The notes: generated by a model not told the origin, from the sequence alone. DNA of 64,000 nucleotides from Rhodoligotrophos appendicifer (GCF_007474605.1 NZ_VHKL01000005.1:414874-478873), one strand, 5' to 3'; shown: positions 23,372 through 32,753, numbered from the stretch's first letter. Program-made: numbers and translations.

Positions 23372-24340
23372 ATGATCCCCTCGACTTCCTTGATTGTCGT
23401 CTCCACTGGCATCCTTGCGGCTCTGGCTGTCCTGGTTTTGGGCTATCTCGGCACGCTCTGGCTGCCCCTCGACATCCTGGCCAATTTTCGCCTGCATGCC
23501 GCGGGCGCAGCCCTGATCTTGATGGTCGCCCTGCTTGTCCCGCGGCTGTGGTTCACCGTCTCCCTGACCGGCTTTTTGATCCTGATGATCCTCATCGGCC
23601 TGTCTGCGCACTTTGCCGTCGCCATTCAGCCGGCCGAGCGCGCGCCGCTTCAGGGTGAGCGTCAGGTGAAGCTCCTCTCCTTCAACAGCTGGGCCTCCAA
23701 TAACGATTTGGCCGCCATCGAGCAGATGCTGCGCGGCGCCAACGCCGATCTGGTGGTCATGCAGGAGGTTTTCTCCGACAAGCAACCTCTCCTGAAATCC
23801 CTGGCCGACCTGTATCCGTTTCAAGAAAATTGTAGCGGCAAGGCCGGCTGTCAAATGGTGATCCTGTCCAAGCAGCCCATCCTCGCCACGCGCTTTGAGA
23901 TCCTCTCGGACGATCTCCCCGTCCTCTCCGCACAATTCGGTCGCGGCTTCGGGGGCCTGAAGCTGATGACGGTGCACACCCTGCGCCCGCCGCGAATCTA
24001 TGACCAGCAGCGCCAAATGGCAGCCTTGGCTGCTCGGGTGCGACAGGAGACGGCCACGCCCCTCATCATCGCAGGCGATTTCAACACCACCCCCTTTTCG
24101 CTGCTCTTCGACGACTTCGTTCGCGCCAGCGGCCTGACCGCGTCGCAAATCTGGCCGACGTGGCCAGCCTGGCCCTTGCCTCTGCCGCAGCTGGCCATTG
24201 ATCACATGTTCTTCGGTGGCAGCGTCAGGGTGCTCGACGCCGCACTGCCCGCAACGGCGGCCGCCTCCGACCACTTGCCGATCCTGGCCTCCTTTGCGAT
24301 TCGTCCGGCCCCCGAAGCAGCAGTGGTCACGAAGCCTTAA
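23372..24340 (+). CDS. membrane-anchored endonuclease/exonuclease/phosphatase-fold protein
   Basis: Three hydrophobic segments fill residues 8-85 (VVSTGILAALAVLVLGYLG, AAGALILMVALLVP and VSLTGFLILMILIGLSAHF). A metal-dependent EEP domain follows: KLLSFNSWASNN, VVMQEVFSD, GDFNTTPFS and the final DHLPILASFA with its catalytic Asp-His pair. Such proteins (YafD-like) lie in the inner membrane with the catalytic domain probably outside. The substrate may be a lipid, nucleic acid or phosphodiester and is unknown. Divergent from the peroxiredoxin gene with about 160 bases between. Confidence 0.88.
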   Translation: MIPSTSLIVVSTGILAALAVLVLGYLGTLWLPLDILANFRLHAAGAALILMVALLVPRLWFTVSLTGFLILMILIGLSAHFAVAIQPAERAPLQGERQVKLLSFNSWASNNDLAAIEQMLRGANADLVVMQEVFSDKQPLLKSLADLYPFQENCSGKAGCQMVILSKQPILATRFEILSDDLPVLSAQFGRGFGGLKLMTVHTLRPPRIYDQQRQMAALAARVRQETATPLIIAGDFNTTPFSLLFDDFVRASGLTASQIWPTWPAWPLPLPQLAIDHMFFGGSVRVLDAALPATAAASDHLPILASFAIRPAPEAAVVTKP

Positions 24341-24424
24341 CCACGTTCCTTAACAACGAGTTTGCGACGATTGCGTAGAATGCCTCAGAGTTCGGTCGTC
24401 AGTGGCGTTGAAACGGAGTTGCGT

Positions 24425-24718
24425 ATGTCGCATTTGCGCTTGGTGCTATCCGAGGAGGATACGGCCGAGCGCCGCAGCGCGACCTTGTTTGCCAAGGCCA
24501 CGCACCTGGATCGCGTCGGAGCTTCGTCCCGAGACCAGATCGAGGCGCATGCCTGCCTCACCTTGGCGGCACTCGCCGGCCATGCCGATGCGCGCCGTTA
24601 TGCCCGCGAATTGGCCAGGAGGATGCGCCAGGATGACGTCGTCAGATCCCACCGGCAGGCGATGGCTGATGCGGCGGGCCGATCACCCGCCGACCACGGC
24701 CAGTGCGAATCTCAGTGA
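24425..24718 (+). CDS. small protein of unknown function
   Basis: The 97 residues start with MSHLRLVLSEEDTAERR, with CGGAG six bases before this ATG; a longer in-frame version starts at 24362 but has no ribosome-binding site that I can see. The protein is predicted helical, and AHACLTLAALAGHADARRYARELARR resembles a helix pair of Sel1/TPR type, too short to assign. No signal peptide or membrane segment. It converges on the secreted small protein at 24712, overlapping its stop by a few bases. Confidence 0.6.
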   Translation: MSHLRLVLSEEDTAERRSATLFAKATHLDRVGASSRDQIEAHACLTLAALAGHADARRYARELARRMRQDDVVRSHRQAMADAAGRSPADHGQCESQ

Positions 24719-25014
24719 TTGCCCCACAAGGCATTGACGGAGTTGGGTGTCGTGAGATCGTGATCGATCAGCCGGTCGAGCTGCTGGAGGAACAGGCGCT
24801 CGCGGTGCTGTGACTTCCAGATCTCGGTCTCGCGGATATCGGCCATGGCATCGATCTGGTCCTGCGTGCTGTTGAGGGCAGGCAGCTGCTCGCTGTTGGG
24901 ACCATAGACGTGGCCTTGCGGAATGAATTGCTCCGCCGCGTGAGTCGAGACCATCAATCCGGAACTGAGCATCAACGCAAAGGTTAGACCGGCTGCATTT
25001 AACTTGAACGACAT
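24712..25014 (-). CDS. small secreted protein of unknown function
   Basis: The 100 residues have a clear signal peptide (MSFKLNAAGLTFALMLSSGL, cleavage near THAAEQ) followed by a charged helical segment of about 75 residues without cysteines. A shadow frame of similar length in the same place lacks such a signal. I know no function. The region 25015-25272 upstream holds its promoter; an AT-rich stretch TATATAAT near 25077 could contribute, but no clear -35/-10 pair is visible. Confidence 0.72.
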   Translation of the reverse strand: MSFKLNAAGLTFALMLSSGLMVSTHAAEQFIPQGHVYGPNSEQLPALNSTQDQIDAMADIRETEIWKSQHRERLFLQQLDRLIDHDLTTPNSVNALWGNH

Positions 25015-25272
25015 TCTGATCTCCCTCGCGCATCCGACCTGCCGCGCGTCACGGCAAGCCGTCGCTCACTCCTGGATATATAATCACAGCGGGTGATGCG
25101 CACCATCATGATTTCGCCTTAGTCCGCTCTTTGGACCACCCTGCTGCAACCGTGCAACGCACCAGGTTAAAATCTCGTGCGCTTCAATTGGTTGCAGCCT
25201 GCGATCCGCCCGTCGGGCGTTTGTGAAATCCGAGCAGGAGAGGGGGAAACGACGGCTTCCGACCCCTTCGGA

Positions 25273-26583
25273 TCAATGCGTGCCGAAGACACGCTCGAAG
25301 ATCACGTCCACATGCTTAAAATGATAGCCGAGATCGAACAGCCCCTCGAGGGCGCTGTCGGAGAGCAGGGCGCGGACTTCGTCATCGGCTTTCAGCAGAT
25401 CGAGGAAATTGCCTTGCCCCCGCCAGACCGGCATCGCGTTGCGCTGCACGAGCCGGTAGGCGTCCTCCCGCTGTGCGCCTGCATCAACCAGGGCCAGCAT
25501 CACCCGTTGGGAATGGATGAGGCCCCCGAGCCGGTCCAGATTGGCTTTCATCGTCTCCGGATAGATCACCAGGCGTTCCATGACGTTCGTCAGCCGGACG
25601 AGGGCGAAGTCGAGATGGATGGTCGCGTCCGGCCCGATGCCGCGCTCGACGGAGGAATGCGAGATGTCCCGCTCGTGCCAGAGCGCCACATTCTCCAGGG
25701 CGGGCGTGACCGCGGAGCGCACCAGGCGGGCGAGCCCCGTGAGGTTCTCCGTCAGCACCGGGTTGCGCTTATGCGGCATGGCCGACGAACCTTTCTGGCC
25801 TGGTGCGAAATATTCTTCAGCCTCCAGCACCTCCGTGCGCTGCAGGTGACGGATTTCTGTCGCCAGCCGCTCGACGGAGGAGGCGATCACCCCCAGCACG
25901 GCAAAGAACATGGCATGCCGGTCCCGCGGAATGATCTGGGTGGAGACCGGCTCCGGCGTGAGTCCCATGGCGCGCGCTACATGCTCTTCAACGCGGGGAT
26001 CGATATTGGCGAAGGTGCCCACCGCACCCGAGATGGCGCAGGTCGAGATTTCCTCCCGCGCGTTCACGAGGCGGGCGCGGGCGCGGGAAAATTCCGCATG
26101 GAAGGTCGCCAGCTTGATGCCAAAGGTCGTCGGTTCCGCGTGGATGCCATGGCTGCGGCCGATGGTCGGCGTCAGCTTGTGCTCCAGGGCTCGCCGCTTG
26201 AGCGCGGCCAGCAAGCCGTCGATATCGGCGAGCAGGAGGTCGGCCGCTCGCCGGAGCTGGACGTTGAGGCAGGTGTCCAGGACGTCGGATGACGTCATGC
26301 CTTGATGGACGAAGCGCGCCTCTGGCCCGACGATCTCAGCGAGATGGGTGAGGAAGGCGATCACATCATGGCGCACTTCGCGCTCGATTTCGTCGATACG
26401 CTCGACATCGAAGGTCGCCGGCATGCCTTTTTCCCACAGCGTGTCCGCTGCGTCTTTGGGAACCAGGCCAAGATCGGCCATGGCGGTCAGGGCGTGGGCT
26501 TCGATTTCGAACCAGATTCGGAATTTGGATTCCGGCGACCAGATCGAGGCCATTTGTTCACGTGTATATCGGGGGATCATCAA
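25273..26583 (-). CDS. purB: adenylosuccinate lyase
   Basis: PurB acts twice in purine synthesis, cleaving fumarate from SAICAR and from adenylosuccinate. The 436 residues fit the short bacterial form and show RYTREQMASIWSPESKF at the start, HQGMTSSDVLDT, GRSHGIHAEPTTFG and the signature GSSAMPHKRNPVLTENLTG. The first or second Met may be the start. It is divergent from the ATP12 gene. Confidence 0.97.
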   Translation of the reverse strand: MMIPRYTREQMASIWSPESKFRIWFEIEAHALTAMADLGLVPKDAADTLWEKGMPATFDVERIDEIEREVRHDVIAFLTHLAEIVGPEARFVHQGMTSSDVLDTCLNVQLRRAADLLLADIDGLLAALKRRALEHKLTPTIGRSHGIHAEPTTFGIKLATFHAEFSRARARLVNAREEISTCAISGAVGTFANIDPRVEEHVARAMGLTPEPVSTQIIPRDRHAMFFAVLGVIASSVERLATEIRHLQRTEVLEAEEYFAPGQKGSSAMPHKRNPVLTENLTGLARLVRSAVTPALENVALWHERDISHSSVERGIGPDATIHLDFALVRLTNVMERLVIYPETMKANLDRLGGLIHSQRVMLALVDAGAQREDAYRLVQRNAMPVWRGQGNFLDLLKADDEVRALLSDSALEGLFDLGYHFKHVDVIFERVFGTH

Positions 26584-26731
26584 CGGCCTCGTGGCAATGG
26601 AATGCGATGTGCCGCCTGCTTATCAAATCGGCGGGGCGGGCTCAATGTTGCGGGAAGCCAGGAACGAGATTAGGACTGCGCCAGTTTTCTTCGATAGTGG
26701 GCGGGGCCGCACCGGAAAGGTCGAGAATGAG

Positions 26732-27511
26732 ATGACGGATGATGCCATGGAAGAGCACCGGGAAGACACTGATTTCGCCGCCATGATTCGCACCCATGTG
26801 CAGAAGCGTCCGCTTCCGAAGCGCTTCTACAAGCAAGTCTCGATCTCCGACTCCGGAGCGGGGCTGGCGATTGAGCTCGACGGGCGCCCCGTGCGGACAC
26901 CTCTCAAGCATCTTCTGAGCCTCCCGAATTCGGCGATGGCGAAGGAAGTGGCCGCCGAATGGGAGGCGCAGGCGCAGGAGATCGACCCCGCCGCCATGCC
27001 TCTGACGCGCTTGGCGAACACCGCAATCGACCGGGTTGCGCCGGATCTGGGGCGCATCGTCGATGAGATCCTGGCTTACGCCGCCAGCGATCTCCTGTGT
27101 TACCGTGCTGAAGATCCGGATCCTCTCCGGGCTCGGCAATGCATGATTTGGGATCCGGTTCTGGACTGGGCGGCCGCCTCGCTGGGCGCGAGTCTCGTGC
27201 GGACGACGGGGGTCATGCCGCGCGAGCAGCCGGCCGAGGCGCTGGCGGCCCTGCGGAGGCATTTGGAGACTTATGATGCCTTTGAGCTCACAGCGCTCCA
27301 TAACATGACCACCTTGTCCGGCTCGGCGATCATCGCCATGGCGATTGCCGAGGGCCATCTTCTGCCTCAGCCGGGCTGGGAAGCGGCACATGTCGACGAA
27401 GACTGGCAGGCGGAGCAATGGGGCTATGATGCCGCCGCCGCACGCCGCCGGGCCTTCCGTTGGGCGGAGTTTTTCTCGGCCGTCCACCTCCTGTCCCTCG
27501 CCCGCACCTGA
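26732..27511 (+). CDS. ATP12-type F1-ATPase assembly chaperone
   Basis: ATP12 proteins help assemble the alpha subunits of F1-ATPase; they occur in mitochondria and Alphaproteobacteria. The 259-residue protein has KRFYKQVSISDSGAGLAIELDGRPVRTP, the family's opening, then EWEAQAQEIDPAAMPLTRLANTAIDRV and CYRAEDPDPL. The ATG at 26732 is chosen because the family region starts soon after; the frame is open far upstream, but that part is antisense to purB. Another possible start is 26747. Divergent from purB and followed by an ABC importer. Confidence 0.92.
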   Translation: MTDDAMEEHREDTDFAAMIRTHVQKRPLPKRFYKQVSISDSGAGLAIELDGRPVRTPLKHLLSLPNSAMAKEVAAEWEAQAQEIDPAAMPLTRLANTAIDRVAPDLGRIVDEILAYAASDLLCYRAEDPDPLRARQCMIWDPVLDWAAASLGASLVRTTGVMPREQPAEALAALRRHLETYDAFELTALHNMTTLSGSAIIAMAIAEGHLLPQPGWEAAHVDEDWQAEQWGYDAAAARRRAFRWAEFFSAVHLLSLART

Positions 27512-27598
27512 CCGGTTTCTCCCTCATCCTTCTTGCCACTTGTCTCCGATGGGTCTTTGGCCGAAGAATGGCTCCGGGGTAAGAGGTCATAGAGTTTC

Positions 27599-28738
27599 AT
27601 GGGGTTGTCATCGGCCGTTCAGGACGAGGGTCCCGTCATAGAATTTCGCCGGGCGTCGAAGCGCTTCGGGGAGGTGGTTGCCGTCGAGCCCATGGATCTG
27701 GTGATCCGCAAGGGCGAGTTTCTGTCCCTCCTGGGACCGTCGGGCTGCGGTAAGACGACGTCCCTGCGGATGATCGCAGGCTTCGACCAGCCCAGTGACG
27801 GGGAAATCCTCATCGAGGGCATGCGGGTCAATGGGGTTCCCGCCCATAAGCGCCCGGTGAACATGGTCTTCCAGCATTATGCCCTGTTCCCGCATCTCGA
27901 CGTCGGCCGCAACGTCGCCTATGGCCTGAAGCAGAGGTCGCCACGACCGAGTGCTGCCGAGATCGCCTCCCGGGTGACGCAGACCCTGGCCATGGTGCGC
28001 CTCAGCGGCTTCGAGCATCGCCGGGTCTGGGAACTCTCCGGTGGCCAGCAGCAGCGTGTGGCTCTCGCCCGGGCGCTCATCAACCAGCCCAGGGTGCTGT
28101 TGCTGGACGAGCCTCTTGCCGCCCTCGACCGCAAGCTTCGCCATGACATGCAGATCGAGCTGCAGAACCTCCAGCGCGATCTCGACATCACCTTCGTCCT
28201 CGTCACCCACGACCAGGAGGAGGCCCTCTCCATGAGCCACCGTGTCTGCGTCATGCGCGAGGGCAGGATCGTCCAGATCGGCTCGCCTCAGGAGCTCTAT
28301 GATCGCCCGGTCTCGCGCTATGTCGCCGATTTCGTCGGCAAATCCAATTTTTTCGAGGGCCGGGCGCAAGCGCGGACCGGCGATCTCGTGGACGTGCTCC
28401 TGGCGGGCGACAAGAGGGTGTCGGCGCGGGATTTCGGCCGGGAGCCGGTCGCGGTTGGCAACCGGATCGCGGTCAGCATCCGCCCTGAGCAGATGATTCT
28501 GGTGCGGGATCCGGCGGGCCTTCCCGATGGCACGGCGGTCGCCGCCGATGCGCTGGTCTTGAACCGCATCTTCCTCGGCGAGCACACCGAATATCTCGTG
28601 CGAGCGGAGCATCTGGGCGAGTTCCTGGTGATGACGCCGCGGCAGGTGGAGCAGGTGGAAAGACCCTTCGACGTGGGCGACCGCGTGGCCGTCGGCTGGC
28701 GGCCGGGCGCGGCGCTGATCTTGCAGCTGAACAGTTGA
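27599..28738 (+). CDS. ABC transporter ATP-binding protein, spermidine/putrescine type
   Basis: This is the ATPase of a PotABCD-like importer. The 379 residues show Walker A GPSGCGKTT, Q-loop region FQHYALFPHLDVGRNVAYG, signature LSGGQQQRVALARAL, Walker B VLLLDEPLAALD and the His of LVTHDQEEALSMSH. A C-terminal TOBE domain follows from about residue 270. It leads a plus-strand run of ATPase, binding protein and two permeases, all with tight spacing. The substrate could be polyamine, another amine or a related cation. Confidence 0.95.
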   Translation: MGLSSAVQDEGPVIEFRRASKRFGEVVAVEPMDLVIRKGEFLSLLGPSGCGKTTSLRMIAGFDQPSDGEILIEGMRVNGVPAHKRPVNMVFQHYALFPHLDVGRNVAYGLKQRSPRPSAAEIASRVTQTLAMVRLSGFEHRRVWELSGGQQQRVALARALINQPRVLLLDEPLAALDRKLRHDMQIELQNLQRDLDITFVLVTHDQEEALSMSHRVCVMREGRIVQIGSPQELYDRPVSRYVADFVGKSNFFEGRAQARTGDLVDVLLAGDKRVSARDFGREPVAVGNRIAVSIRPEQMILVRDPAGLPDGTAVAADALVLNRIFLGEHTEYLVRAEHLGEFLVMTPRQVEQVERPFDVGDRVAVGWRPGAALILQLNS

Positions 28739-28771
28739 AACGCGGGAAATTCCGCAAATGGGGAGAGCATC

Positions 28772-29932
28772 ATGTCAAGCAATGACGACAAGCCGATCAC
28801 GGCGCGCCGCTTCATGGAGGAGCTCCGTCGCTATCAGCGCGGCTCCGTGACCCGCCGCCACTTCCTCGGCGTGACCGGCCTTGGCGCGGCCATGGCGGTG
28901 CTCGGCAGCGCGGTCCCGGCATTGAAGCCGCGGGCCGCTTACGCCTTCGGCGACCTCGGCGACACGCTCGCCTTCACCACCTGGCCCAATTATTTCAATC
29001 AGAAGAACATCGACGATTTCACCGCGCTGACCGGCGTCAATGTGCAGATCTCCGTCTTCGGCTCGAACGAGGAGATGCTGGCCAAGCTGCAGGCCGGCGG
29101 CACCGGCTGGGACGTCTTCGTTCCCACCAATTACACGATCTCGACCTACAACAAGCTCGGCCTGATCGATGCGCTCGATACGGCGAAGCTGCCCAATTAC
29201 GATCCGGCCTCCCAGGAGAGCCGCTTCACCGGCGAGGCCACCATCGACGGCAAGCTCTATGCGGTGCCGAAGGACTGGGGCACCACGGGCTATGTCATCA
29301 ACACCGAGAAGGTCACCGGCGACATGACCTCCTGGAAGCAGTTCTGGGACCGCACCATGGACGACCTCTCAGGCCGCGTCATGGTCCATGACTACCAGCT
29401 CACCACCATCGGCAACGCCCTGAAATATTTCGGCTATTCTTTCAATTCCGTCGATCCCGGCGAGCTCAAGCAGGCGGAGGACCTGCTCATCAAGGCCAAG
29501 CCTCACTTGTTTGCCATCAACAGCGACTACCAGCCCTCTATGCGCAATGGCGATGCCTGGATGTCGGTCTGCTGGACGGGGGACGCCTCCCAGCTGCACC
29601 GCGACATCCCGGCCATGCGCTACGTCCTGGGCTCCGAGGGCGGCGAGATCTGGACCGATTTCTATGCCATCCCGAAGGATGCCCCCCACAAGGAGGCGGC
29701 CTATGTCTTCGTCAACTTCATGCTGGATCCCTTCGTGAATGCCCGCGAGGTCCAGGCCCATGGCTATCCCAGCACCGATTCGAAGACCAATGCGTTGCTG
29801 CCGGACAAGATCCTCAACGATCCGATCCTCTATCCGGCCAAGGACCTGCTCTCGAAGCTGGAATTCGGGGCCGCCGCGACCCTGACCGACCCGTTGCGGG
29901 CCGAGATCATGGCCCGGTTCAAGTCCGCGTGA
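28772..29932 (+). CDS. Tat-exported periplasmic binding protein of polyamine-type ABC importer
   Basis: The 386-residue protein resembles PotD/PotF spermidine/putrescine binding proteins. It has a long N-region with a twin-arginine motif, VTRRHFLGVTG near residue 27, and a hydrophobic core ending near AAYAFG, so export by Tat rather than Sec is predicted. The mature part starts DTLAFTTWPNYFNQKNID. It follows the ATPase by 33 bases with GGGAGAG as a clear ribosome-binding site. Confidence 0.93.
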   Translation: MSSNDDKPITARRFMEELRRYQRGSVTRRHFLGVTGLGAAMAVLGSAVPALKPRAAYAFGDLGDTLAFTTWPNYFNQKNIDDFTALTGVNVQISVFGSNEEMLAKLQAGGTGWDVFVPTNYTISTYNKLGLIDALDTAKLPNYDPASQESRFTGEATIDGKLYAVPKDWGTTGYVINTEKVTGDMTSWKQFWDRTMDDLSGRVMVHDYQLTTIGNALKYFGYSFNSVDPGELKQAEDLLIKAKPHLFAINSDYQPSMRNGDAWMSVCWTGDASQLHRDIPAMRYVLGSEGGEIWTDFYAIPKDAPHKEAAYVFVNFMLDPFVNAREVQAHGYPSTDSKTNALLPDKILNDPILYPAKDLLSKLEFGAAATLTDPLRAEIMARFKSA

Positions 29933-29966
29933 TTTCGCGTCACGCGCAGGGAAGAAGGGGCCTCTC

Positions 29967-30827
29967 ATGACGGCGGCGACGCGATCGCGCATCGGCACCG
30001 CCGCCATGGTGGCTCCGGCCGCCCTGTTCTTCATCGTCCTTCTGGTGCTGCCTCTGGTGGTGGTGCTGGTCTATTCCTTTGGCCTGCGCGCACCGGCGGG
30101 CGGCTACCAGCCGGGCTTCACCCTCGACAATTATCTGAACCTGCCGGCCCGCGCCGCAGCCTTCCTCAACACGATCACGCTCGCCCCCCTGGGCACGCTC
30201 GTGACGGTGCTGATCGCCTATCCTCTGGCCTATTTCCTGGCGGTGAAGGTCTCCCCGCGCTGGCGCACCCTCCTGCTCGTCCTGGTGATCGTGCCCTTCT
30301 GGGCAAGCCAGCTCCTGCGCATCTATGCCTGGATGATGATCCTCGGCAATCGCGGCATCCCTTCGCTCCTCTTCGCCGCCGGCCTCGGCGACATCCGCCT
30401 GCTGAACACCCCCTTCGCGGTCTTGCTCGGCATGGTCTACGGCTATCTGCCTTTGATGGTCTTCCCCATCTATGTGAGCCTCGAAAAGCTTGACCGCCGT
30501 TTGCTCGAGGCCTCCGCCGACCTCGGGGCGAGCCCGTTCCGCACCTTTCTTCAGGTGACGCTGCCGCTCTCGCTGCCGGGCGTCGCCACCGGCTCCATGC
30601 TGGTCTTCATCCTGCTCATGGGCGAGTTCATCATTCCGGCCTTCTTGGGCGGCGGCAAGGTCTTCTTCATCGGCAATGCTTTGGTCGATCTGTTCCTCCA
30701 ATCGCGCAACTGGCCCTTCGGCGCCGCCGTCTCGGTGGCTCTGGTCGCCATCATGCTGGTGGTGATCGTGATCTATATGCGCTTCATCCTCGGCCGCAGC
30801 GGCACCCGCCGCATGGTCCTGAGCTAG
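29967..30827 (+). CDS. ABC transporter permease (PotB-like)
   Basis: The 286 residues hold about six membrane helices, with the EAA loop near residue 175-195 (LEKLDRRLLEASADLGASPF) that docks onto the ATPase. It belongs to the PotB/PotH branch of binding-protein-dependent permeases and forms the channel with the next gene. Spacing of 34 bases from the binding protein and 11 bases to the next permease supports one transcript. Confidence 0.94.
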   Translation: MTAATRSRIGTAAMVAPAALFFIVLLVLPLVVVLVYSFGLRAPAGGYQPGFTLDNYLNLPARAAAFLNTITLAPLGTLVTVLIAYPLAYFLAVKVSPRWRTLLLVLVIVPFWASQLLRIYAWMMILGNRGIPSLLFAAGLGDIRLLNTPFAVLLGMVYGYLPLMVFPIYVSLEKLDRRLLEASADLGASPFRTFLQVTLPLSLPGVATGSMLVFILLMGEFIIPAFLGGGKVFFIGNALVDLFLQSRNWPFGAAVSVALVAIMLVVIVIYMRFILGRSGTRRMVLS

Positions 30828-30838
30828 GGGCGGGCGCC

Positions 30839-31648
30839 ATGCGCTGGTATGCGGCCCTCATCTACGCCTTTCTCTATCTGCCCATCGCGCTGATCGTCAT
30901 CTTCAGCTTTAACTCGGGCCGCTATGCCATGGACTGGGAAGGGTTTTCCCTCTCCTGGTACGCCACGGCCTTCGCCAATCCCTTGGCTGTGAAGGCCCTG
31001 TGGACGAGCCTCACCATCGCCGCCGTCACGGCGGTCCTGGCCTCGATCCTCGGCACGCTCGCAGCCCTCGGCCTCGAGCGCGTCACCCCCCGGGTGCGCC
31101 GCAGCTTCGATGCCGCCATCTACATTGCCGTCATGGTCCCTGGCGTGGTCATCGGCATCGCCACCTTGATCGCTTTCGTAACCGTCTTCGACGCCGTGAA
31201 CCCGGTGCTCGCGAATCTCCTCGGCACCGCCGCCCCGAAATTCACCATGGGCCTGCCCACGGTCATCGCCGCCCATGTCATGTTCAACCTGGCCGTGGTC
31301 GTGCTCATCGTGCGCGCCCGTCTCGCTGGCATGGACAAGAGCCTCCTGGAGGCCTCCGCCGACCTCTATGCCACCCCCTTCGGCACCTTCCGCCAGGTGA
31401 TGCTGCCGCTCCTGATGCCGGCCATCCTGGCGAGCCTGCTCCTGAGCTTCACCTTCTCGTTTGAGGATTTCATCATCGCCTTCTTCGTCGCCGGCCCCAA
31501 CGTCACCCTGCCGATCTACATCTATTCCTCGATCCGCCGCGGCATCACCCCGGAGATCAACGCCATCGGCACGGTCGTGCTCGCCGTGTCCTTCACCCTC
31601 CTGATCCTCGCGCAATATCTGCTGCGGGAGCGGGCGCCCCGGGCCTGA
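30839..31648 (+). CDS. ABC transporter permease (PotC-like)
   Basis: A second permease of 269 residues and about six helices, with the EAA loop LAGMDKSLLEASADLYATPF near residue 160-180. It belongs to the PotC/PotI branch and forms a heterodimeric channel with the upstream permease. The LysR regulator starts one base after its stop codon region, indicating a joint transcript. Confidence 0.94.
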   Translation: MRWYAALIYAFLYLPIALIVIFSFNSGRYAMDWEGFSLSWYATAFANPLAVKALWTSLTIAAVTAVLASILGTLAALGLERVTPRVRRSFDAAIYIAVMVPGVVIGIATLIAFVTVFDAVNPVLANLLGTAAPKFTMGLPTVIAAHVMFNLAVVVLIVRARLAGMDKSLLEASADLYATPFGTFRQVMLPLLMPAILASLLLSFTFSFEDFIIAFFVAGPNVTLPIYIYSSIRRGITPEINAIGTVVLAVSFTLLILAQYLLRERAPRA

Positions 31649-31649
31649 C

Positions 31650-32576
31650 ATGTCATTGCGCCGCCTGCTGCCGTCCCCCAATGCGATCTTCGTCTTCGAG
31701 GCGACCGCCCGCCATCTGAGCTTCTCGCGCGCCGCCGAGGAGTTCAACGTCACCCAATCCGCCATCAGCCGCATGATCGCCCGCCTCGAAACCCATCTCG
31801 GCACGAAGCTGTTCCTGCGCTCGCCCGTCGGCGTCAGCCTCACCGATGACGGCCGGCAGCTCTATCACGCCGTGACCGCCGGCTTTCAGCAGATGGAGAT
31901 GGCCCTCGACGACATCCGCGCTCGCCAGGGCGAGGAGGGCACCGTCACCCTGTCACTCTCCTCCGCCTTCGCCATGCATTGGGTCATGCCCCGGCTGGCC
32001 CGCTTCCAGACGAGCCTGCCCGGCATCGACCTCCGCTTCCAGCTCGCCCGCGGCGAGCCCGACGGCCCCCTTGACGGCGTCGACCTCGCCATCCGCTACA
32101 ATGCGATCGCCAATGAGGAGCAGCAGAGCTGGGTCCTGATGGAGGAGATCGTGCTGCCCGTCTGCAGCCCCGCCTACCGCGCCGAGCACGGCCTCCTGGA
32201 CGAGGCCGCGGGCGATCTCACTCAGCACACCTTCGCCCATCTCTCCGGCTCCACCCGCATCCCCTGGACGCGCTATCTTGGCGCTCATGGCTATGGCCAG
32301 CCCCCCGGCAGCCGCAGCCTGACCTTCTCCGACTACACCCTCGTCCTGCAGACGGCGCTGCGCGGCCGCGGCATTGCGCTGGGTTGGTGGCACGTGGTGG
32401 CCGACGACATCGTCCATGGCGACCTCGTCCCCGCCGCCCGCGGCGTCATGCGCACCGGCCACGCCTACCACCTCGTCGCCACCACCCGCCGGCCCCTGCG
32501 CAAGCCCGCCGCCCTCGTCCGCGACTGGATCCTGGAAGAAATGGCCGCCCTGCCGACCCAGACGATCGGCGGGTGA
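31650..32576 (+). CDS. LysR-family transcriptional regulator
   Basis: The N-terminal winged-helix domain is clear: LRRLLPSPNAIFVFEATARH, then LSFSRAAEEFNVTQSAISRM and LETHLGTKLFLR. The 308-residue length and effector domain from about residue 95 are usual for LysR proteins of the GcvA/choline-sulfate-regulator branch. LysR genes are normally divergent from their targets; here it is the last gene of the importer run, so it is likely to be co-expressed with and possibly autoregulate it. The inducer is unknown. Confidence 0.92.
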   Translation: MSLRRLLPSPNAIFVFEATARHLSFSRAAEEFNVTQSAISRMIARLETHLGTKLFLRSPVGVSLTDDGRQLYHAVTAGFQQMEMALDDIRARQGEEGTVTLSLSSAFAMHWVMPRLARFQTSLPGIDLRFQLARGEPDGPLDGVDLAIRYNAIANEEQQSWVLMEEIVLPVCSPAYRAEHGLLDEAAGDLTQHTFAHLSGSTRIPWTRYLGAHGYGQPPGSRSLTFSDYTLVLQTALRGRGIALGWWHVVADDIVHGDLVPAARGVMRTGHAYHLVATTRRPLRKPAALVRDWILEEMAALPTQTIGG

Positions 32577-32609
32577 GGGCCTGGCGATCGCGGCCCGTCC
32601 GCCCCCGCA

Positions 32610-32676
32610 CCGTCATCCTCGGGCCTCTCCTCTCCCGTCATCCTGGGGCCTCTCCTCTCCTGTCATCCTCGGGCTT
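32610..32676 (+). repeat. 25-bp direct repeat, two and a half copies
   Basis: The 25-base unit starting CCGTCATCCTCGGGCC occurs at 32610-32634 and 32635-32659 with one difference, and a third partial copy starts at 32660 and runs directly into the left arm of the REP pair. It lies between the convergent lysR and acyl-CoA ligase genes. Confidence 0.85.
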
Positions 32677-32753
32677 GACCCGAGGATCCAGGGGCCAAGG
32701 TCACCACGCTTTCCCCTGCGGTCCTGGATCCTCGGGTCAAGCCCGAGGATGAC
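32662..32753. repeat. inverted pair of REP-type palindromes
   Basis: A 31-base arm at 32662-32692 is repeated exactly, in inverse orientation, at 32723-32753, with 30 bases between. Each arm itself contains a small palindrome, CCTCGGG-CTTGA-CCCGAGG. This sequence type is a widespread alphaproteobacterial REP element found between convergent genes. The pair can form one long hairpin and may act as a bidirectional transcription end for lysR and the acyl-CoA ligase. Confidence 0.9.

Noticed and set aside
25015..25272. Possible tRNA or small RNA between purB and the small secreted gene
   Set aside because: No T-arm consensus or cloverleaf could be formed; only short GC hairpins such as GCCC-GTC-GGGC near 25212 were found, without a T run.
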